DNA from: Planctomycetota bacterium
GTDB lineage: Bacteria; Planctomycetota; UBA1135; UBA2386
Assembly: GCA_020638735.1 (NCBI GenBank)
Contig: JACKHZ010000013.1
Location: forward strand, 62,001-126,000
DNA: 64,000 bases
Reading direction: 5' to 3'
Numbering within the stretch: the first letter of the stretch is position 1; every line of letters begins with the position of its first letter. The translations under genes and the position numbers were made by a program. The notes below the pieces were generated by a model, which saw nothing but the letters and a program-made list of their open reading frames with translations, had not been told where the DNA came from and searched no databases. This document shows positions 59,958 to 64,000 of this stretch, one piece after another.

Positions 59958-60795
59958 GGGCGGACTCCGTCTGCGTCTGTTGCATGTCCTGATCCGCGAC
60001 GAACCGCGTGCCGACGTCGGCGAGGAGCGCCTGTCGCACGGCGTCCTCACGGTTGGCGGGCGCGATCTTGACCAGCGCCCGCGGGTTGTCACGCAGCGCC
60101 AGCAGCGCTGCCTCGAGCTTGGGCAACATACCGCCGGTGGCGATGCCTTCCTGCACGAGTTGCGCGCAGCGGGTCGGCGTCAGCACCGGCAGCAGCTCGC
60201 GCTCACGCCCGAGCACGCCCGGGATGTCGCTGAGGAACAGCGCCGCGTCGCAACCGAGCGCGCGGCACAAGGGGCCTGCGGCGTGGTCGGCGTTGAGGTT
60301 GTAGAACGGCTCGTCGGCGCCCGTCTCGTCGGCCGCGCGGCGGCGCGGCGCGACGGTGGCGAGCACCGGCACGCGCCCGCTCTGCAGCAGCAGCTCGACC
60401 AGGTCGGCGCGCACCTCGTCGATCGCGCCGACGAAGCCGAGGTCGACGCCCGGCCGCACCAGCGGCGCCGCCGAGAACAGCCCGCCATCCGCGCCGCTCA
60501 GGCCGACCGCGTCGAGGCCGTGTTCGCCGAGCGAACGCACCAGCGCCTTGTTGACGCTGCCGGCGAGCGTCATCAGCACGACGTCGGCGGTCGCCGCGTC
60601 GGTGATGCGCAGGCCTTCGTGGTAGCGATCGACGAGGCCGAGCGCCTTGGTCAGCTGGCGGATCTGGTTGCCGCCGCCGTGAACGATCACCAGCTGGTGA
60701 CCGTCGCGGTACGCCGCCGCCAGCGCCTGGCACAGCTGCGCGCGCGCCGCGGGTTGCTCGAGCTGCGCGCCGCCGATCTTGACGAGAATCCTCAT
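59950..60795 (-). CDS. argB: Acetylglutamate kinase
   Basis: 281 residues; Shine-Dalgarno GAGGGA seven bases before the ATG at 60795. Amino-acid-kinase fold with VKIGGAQLEQ, VIVHGGGNQIRQLTKALGL, RITDAATADVVLMTLAGSVNKALV, FYNLNADHAAGPL and the C-terminal ATP/feedback region GIATGGMLPKLEAALLAL. It phosphorylates N-acetylglutamate. The gene starts 10 bases after argC ends. Whether arginine inhibits it cannot be told from the sequence alone; the N-terminal helix typical of arginine-sensitive hexameric forms is not obvious. Confidence 0.97.
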   Translation of the reverse strand: MRILVKIGGAQLEQPAARAQLCQALAAAYRDGHQLVIVHGGGNQIRQLTKALGLVDRYHEGLRITDAATADVVLMTLAGSVNKALVRSLGEHGLDAVGLSGADGGLFSAAPLVRPGVDLGFVGAIDEVRADLVELLLQSGRVPVLATVAPRRRAADETGADEPFYNLNADHAAGPLCRALGCDAALFLSDIPGVLGRERELLPVLTPTRCAQLVQEGIATGGMLPKLEAALLALRDNPRALVKIAPANREDAVRQALLADVGTRFVADQDMQQTQTESAHG

Positions 60796-60805
60796 GCGTC
60801 GTCCC

Positions 60806-61789
60806 TCACGACAACCCGGCCGTCTCGTCGAGGCCGAGCATGACGTTCATGTTCTGCAGCGCCTGGCCGCTGGCGCCCTTGACCAGGTTGTCGATCACCG
60901 ACACGACCACCACGTACGGCCCGCTCGGCGCGACCGCGACGTGGCACTCGTTGGTCATCTGCACGCAGCGCAGCTCCGGCAGACCCTTCTGGTAGACGCT
61001 GACGAACGGCTCGGCGGCGTAGCGCTCGGCGAGGCAGTCGCGCACCTGGTCGGCGGTCACGCCGGTCGCCGGCGGCACGTAGATCGTCGACAGGATGCCG
61101 CGAAACGTCGGCAGCAGGTGCGGCGTGAAGACGATGCGCTCGGTGCCCGCCTGCTGCCAGATCTCCGGCGCGTGACGGTGTGTGCCGACGCCGTAGGCAC
61201 AGAAGTTCTCGTGCACGTTGCCGAAGTGCGTGCGCTCGCCCGGCGCCTTGCCGGCGCCCGACGTGCCGCTCTTGCTGTCGGCGACGATCGGCTGGCCGTC
61301 GGCGACGAGGCCGTTCTGCAGCAGCGGCAGCAGCGGCAGCAGGATCGAGGTCGGGTAGCAGCCGGGGTTGGCGCAGAGCCGCGCCTTGGCCACCGCGTCG
61401 CGCGCGTGCTCGGTCAGGCCGTAGACCGCTTCGCCCAGCAGCGCCGGCGCCGGGTGTTCGGCGGCGTAGGTGCGGGCGTAGGCCTGCGGGTCGCGCAGCC
61501 GGAAGTCCGCCGACAGGTCGACGACGCGCGTGCCGCGCGCCAGCAGGTCTGCGGCGATCGACGCCGCGGCACCGTGCGGGGTGCACAAGAACACGCCGTC
61601 GACGTCGGCCAGCCGGTCTAGATCGAGCGCTTCGACGGTCGGGTCGCACGGCAGCGCCGGCGGCTCCGGCTGCGAGCCCGGCCGCGCCGTCATGGCACTG
61701 GCGAGGCGCAGCTGCGGATGGTGGCGCAGCAGACGCATGAGCTCGCGCCCGGTGTAGCCCGAGGCGCCGACGATCGCGACGTTCGACAT
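60806..61789 (-). CDS. argC: N-acetyl-gamma-glutamyl-phosphate reductase
   Basis: 327 residues. N-terminal NADP-binding GASGYTGRELMRLL, FLCTPHGAAA, active-site Cys144 in ANPGCYPTSIL and the C-terminal GQALQNMNVMLGLDE. Reduces acetylglutamyl phosphate to the semialdehyde, the third step of arginine synthesis. It is the first gene of the operon, which continues with argB, argD, the GNAT gene and argJ with tight or overlapping junctions. Two AT-rich palindromes lie 65-96 bases upstream of its start. Confidence 0.97.
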   Translation of the reverse strand: MSNVAIVGASGYTGRELMRLLRHHPQLRLASAMTARPGSQPEPPALPCDPTVEALDLDRLADVDGVFLCTPHGAAASIAADLLARGTRVVDLSADFRLRDPQAYARTYAAEHPAPALLGEAVYGLTEHARDAVAKARLCANPGCYPTSILLPLLPLLQNGLVADGQPIVADSKSGTSGAGKAPGERTHFGNVHENFCAYGVGTHRHAPEIWQQAGTERIVFTPHLLPTFRGILSTIYVPPATGVTADQVRDCLAERYAAEPFVSVYQKGLPELRCVQMTNECHVAVAPSGPYVVVVSVIDNLVKGASGQALQNMNVMLGLDETAGLS

Positions 61790-61853
61790 CGAAGGGAGGG
61801 TAGCGGTCCGTTCCGGCAGGCTGCAGCGCGCTTCGGCCAGGCACGACCGTGCG

Positions 61854-61865
61854 GCATAAATATGC
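61854..61865. promoter_or_regulatory. Putative ArgR operator 1
   Basis: Perfect inverted repeat GCATA/TATGC with a two-base centre (AA), in one of the few AT-rich spots of a GC-rich region. Lies in the 199-base gap between argC and the divergent acyltransferase gene. The pattern and the pairing with a second site centred 20 bases away fit the tandem ARG boxes that ArgR hexamers bind. The ArgR gene is not in the window. Confidence 0.55.
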
Positions 61866-61873
61866 AGCCTTAA

Positions 61874-61885
61874 GCATACTTATGC
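61874..61885. promoter_or_regulatory. Putative ArgR operator 2
   Basis: Second GCATA/TATGC palindrome with a CT centre, 20 bases centre-to-centre from operator 1, close to two helical turns. It may repress argC and might also affect the gene at 61989, about 100 bases away. The intergenic region holds no other recognisable element. Confidence 0.55.
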
Positions 61886-61988
61886 ATTCACCGGCGGGCG
61901 CGCAAGCGGCTGACGGGGAATCCTCCGCGCGCGCCGCGCCTGGCGTTCGCCGATTGCTCCCGGGGCGGCTGCCGCGCACAGTCGGGGC

Positions 61989-62900
61989 ATGGACGACGTT
62001 CTGAACAGGCTCCGCGAACGCGCCCGGGCGCGGCGCGCGCGGGTCGTGTTGCCGGAGACGGGTGACGCACGCACCATGGCGGCGCGCGCGCAGCTCGAGG
62101 CCGAGGGGCTGTGCGAGGTCGCATGGGTCGAGGACCCGGCGCGCCACCCGCGGCTGCCAGACGTCGCGGCGCTGCTGCACCGGCGGCGGGCGCACAAGGG
62201 ACTGAGTGAAGCGGCCGCGCGCGAATTGGCCATGCAGCCGCTGATGTTCGGCGCCGGCCTGGTGGCGCTGGGCGACGCCGACTGCGGCGTCAGCGGCGCC
62301 GCGAACGCGACCGCCGACGTGATCCGCGCCGGACTGTTCTGCCTCGGCACCGCCGAGGCGATCCCGCTGGTGTCGTCGATGTTCCTGATGGTGCGCGGCC
62401 AGGAGGTGCTGTCGTTCGCCGACTGCGGCGTGGTGCCCGATCCCGACGAACAGCAGCTGGTGCACATCGCCGCCGCGACCGCGCACAACCACCGCCTGTT
62501 CACCGGCCAGCCGGCGCAGGTCGCGTTCTTGTCGTTCAGCACGCACGGCAGCGCCAAGCACGCGATGGTCGACAAGATGCGCGGCGCAGCCGAACGCTTC
62601 CGCCACGCCTGTCCGGATGTACCGAGCGACGGCGAGCTGCAGTTCGACGCCGCCTACGTGCCGGCCGTCGCCGAACGCAAGTGCCCCGAGAGCCCGCTGC
62701 GCGGCCGCGCCAACGTGTTCGTGTTCCCCGACCTCGACGCCGGCAACCTCGCCTACAAGCTGACCGAACGGCTCGCCGGCTTCCAGGCGTTCGGCCCGCT
62801 GCTGCAAGGGCTGCAGAAGCCGTGGCTCGACCTGTCGCGCGGCTGCACGGCCGAGGACATCGTCGGCGTCGCGGTGATCGCCAGCGCGATGCTCGGGTGA
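61989..62900 (+). CDS. Phosphate acetyl/butyryltransferase family protein
   Basis: 303 residues, slightly shorter than the family's usual 330. It has the family's RARVVLPETGDARTMAAR at the start, then LMFGAGLVALGDADCGVSGAANATADVIRAGL, TAHNHRLFTGQPAQVAFLSFSTHGSAKH, ELQFDAAYVP and a final NLAYKLTERLAGFQAFGPLLQGLQKP. Phosphotransacetylase interconverts acetyl-CoA and acetyl phosphate. No acetate kinase gene is in the window. It is divergent from the arginine operon and shares the intergenic region with the putative ARG boxes. Confidence 0.9.
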   Translation: MDDVLNRLRERARARRARVVLPETGDARTMAARAQLEAEGLCEVAWVEDPARHPRLPDVAALLHRRRAHKGLSEAAARELAMQPLMFGAGLVALGDADCGVSGAANATADVIRAGLFCLGTAEAIPLVSSMFLMVRGQEVLSFADCGVVPDPDEQQLVHIAAATAHNHRLFTGQPAQVAFLSFSTHGSAKHAMVDKMRGAAERFRHACPDVPSDGELQFDAAYVPAVAERKCPESPLRGRANVFVFPDLDAGNLAYKLTERLAGFQAFGPLLQGLQKPWLDLSRGCTAEDIVGVAVIASAMLG

Positions 62901-62955
62901 TCGGCCCGGGTTGCCGCGCAGCCCCGCCGCCTCGAACATGACGCTTCGCCCCGCC

Positions 62956-64000
62956 ATGAACAGCCCCACCCGAGCTCGACGTCTCCTCCCCCTGCTGCTG
63001 CTCCTACTCGCCGCGCTGCCGGGCTGCCTCGAGTTCGACGGCCAGGAGGTGACGCTGCGGTACGACGCCGCCAACGACCGCATCGACGCGATGTTCGTCT
63101 ATCGCGGGCTGTTCGCCGAGAGCGGCAACGGCAGCTCCGACCGGCCGCTCGACAAGGCGCTGAAGGACCTCGACAAGGCGTTCGCGCGCGGCGAGTTCGC
63201 CTTCTGGTGCAACTGGCCGCTGCGCGTCGATCCGTCGGCCGACCTGACCGGCCCGCGCCAGGCGCTGCTCGCGCACGTGCTCGTCGAGAACGGCGGGCTG
63301 TTCACCGATCCGACCGGCGTGCTGTGCGCATACCAGTTCGTGCGCATCGAGCGGGCCAAGGCCTTCGTGCAGTCGCTGAACACGATGCTCGAGCTGGCGC
63401 TGAAGGCGGCGACCGTCACCGACATCGGCCTGTTCGACGGCAAGCACCAGCTCGACGACGACACCGAGGAGCTGCTGACCGACTTCCTGCGCAGCCGCGG
63501 CAAGCTGCTGGAGCTGGAGCAGGGCCGCATCACGCTGCGGCTGCCGTTCTCGGCGAAGGATCACGCGTGGTTCAAGGCCGGCATCGAGGACCACTTCCTC
63601 GACAACATGCCCGGCGAGCTGATCCGTCGCCGCGCGACCGCAGCGCGGCGCAAGAACGGCCAGGACGTCACCGACACGTCGGCCGCCGAGGCGTCGGTGT
63701 CGATCGACGGTCCGGAGCTGCGCGAGGCGATCACCCAGGCACCCAGCTATCGGTTCTTCTGGGACAACGAGATCTCGATCGTGCGCGAGCTCGAGCTGAC
63801 CACCCTCGGCATCGGCGTCGCCGGCGCCGACGAACTGCGCGTCGTCAAGCGGCCCGACGGCTTCTACCACGACGCGCTGCTGCAGAAGCTGCGCGAGCGC
63901 GGCGACGAGATCGAGGACGGCGTGCCGGATCAGGAGCTGACGCGACGCTTCGCGGAGTTCCTGACGCGCGACGCCAGGCTGCCGACGGAGCTGGCGGCGA
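62956..64000 (+). CDS. Partial gene for a lipoprotein of unknown function
   Basis: The frame is open to the window edge (348 codons seen). The ATG at 62956 gives a lipoprotein signal: basic NSPTRARR, then LLPLLLLLLAALPGC with lipobox LPGC; ATG at 62938 is in frame six codons upstream. The mature part begins EFDGQEVTLRYDAANDRID and contains mixed alpha/beta sequence, with REAITQAPSYRFFWDN and ELELTTLGIGVAG. No family recognised. It follows the acyltransferase gene by 55 bases, same direction. Confidence 0.7.
   Translation, partial: MNSPTRARRLLPLLLLLLAALPGCLEFDGQEVTLRYDAANDRIDAMFVYRGLFAESGNGSSDRPLDKALKDLDKAFARGEFAFWCNWPLRVDPSADLTGPRQALLAHVLVENGGLFTDPTGVLCAYQFVRIERAKAFVQSLNTMLELALKAATVTDIGLFDGKHQLDDDTEELLTDFLRSRGKLLELEQGRITLRLPFSAKDHAWFKAGIEDHFLDNMPGELIRRRATAARRKNGQDVTDTSAAEASVSIDGPELREAITQAPSYRFFWDNEISIVRELELTTLGIGVAGADELRVVKRPDGFYHDALLQKLRERGDEIEDGVPDQELTRRFAEFLTRDARLPTELAA

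Overview
The window is GC-rich, densely coded DNA from a Gram-negative-type bacterium. The most likely source is a member of the Planctomycetota. This is inferred from gene content, not from a marker gene: a Ser/Thr kinase with WD40-like repeats next to an ECF sigma factor of the planctomycete type, ECF sigma factors fused to membrane-anchored carboxypeptidase-regulatory-like domains, a DUF1080 lipoprotein, many secreted proteins ending in one shared C-terminal module, and many lipoproteins. No rRNA, tRNA, CRISPR array or transposase gene was seen. No gene-free stretch exceeds about 300 bases; the longest gaps are about 200 bases (50438-50638 and 61790-61988).

Layout. 1-2323: tail of a secreted protein, an ABC-F ATPase and an unlisted 59-residue membrane peptide. 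2364-13904: a regulatory block with an ECF sigma/anti-sigma/PDZ operon, a secreted Tat-type propeller protein, a secreted carboxypeptidase-regulatory-like protein and two giant sigma-TM-extracytoplasmic fusions. 13908-20783: a secreted amidohydrolase, a KatG with an apparent lipoprotein leader, a queuosine-precursor transporter overlapping a haem-c lipoprotein, and an AtuA-type gene pair. 20784-22822: a small, less GC-rich island of two genes bracketed by a 162-bp duplication of the 3' end of the second AtuA-type gene. 22985-28620: ECF sigma factor, kinase-WD40 protein and a secreted protein. 28713-39085: KptA, amidohydrolase, CobW-type GTPase, MFS permease, DUF418 protein, a broken DUF1080 gene, lipoproteins, a GT-C glycosyltransferase and an outer-membrane-barrel candidate. 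39250-42602: two translationally coupled histidine kinases. 42609-56940: metallopeptidase-like and Kelch-like secreted proteins, a vWA protein, an MgtC-type membrane protein and a chimeric gene relic. 57024-61789: the arginine operon argC-argB-argD-GNAT-argJ, preceded by a pair of AT-rich palindromes that look like ArgR operators. 61989-64000: a phosphate acyltransferase and a partial lipoprotein gene.

How the genes work together. Three threads stand out. The first is signal transduction centred on ECF sigma factors, two of which are built as a single chain that would span the membrane. The second is a large secreted proteome whose members share a C-terminal module. The third is one clear biosynthetic operon, for arginine. 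Several scars of recombination are visible: the island with its repeat, the Kelch/vWA chimera and the frameshifted DUF1080 gene.
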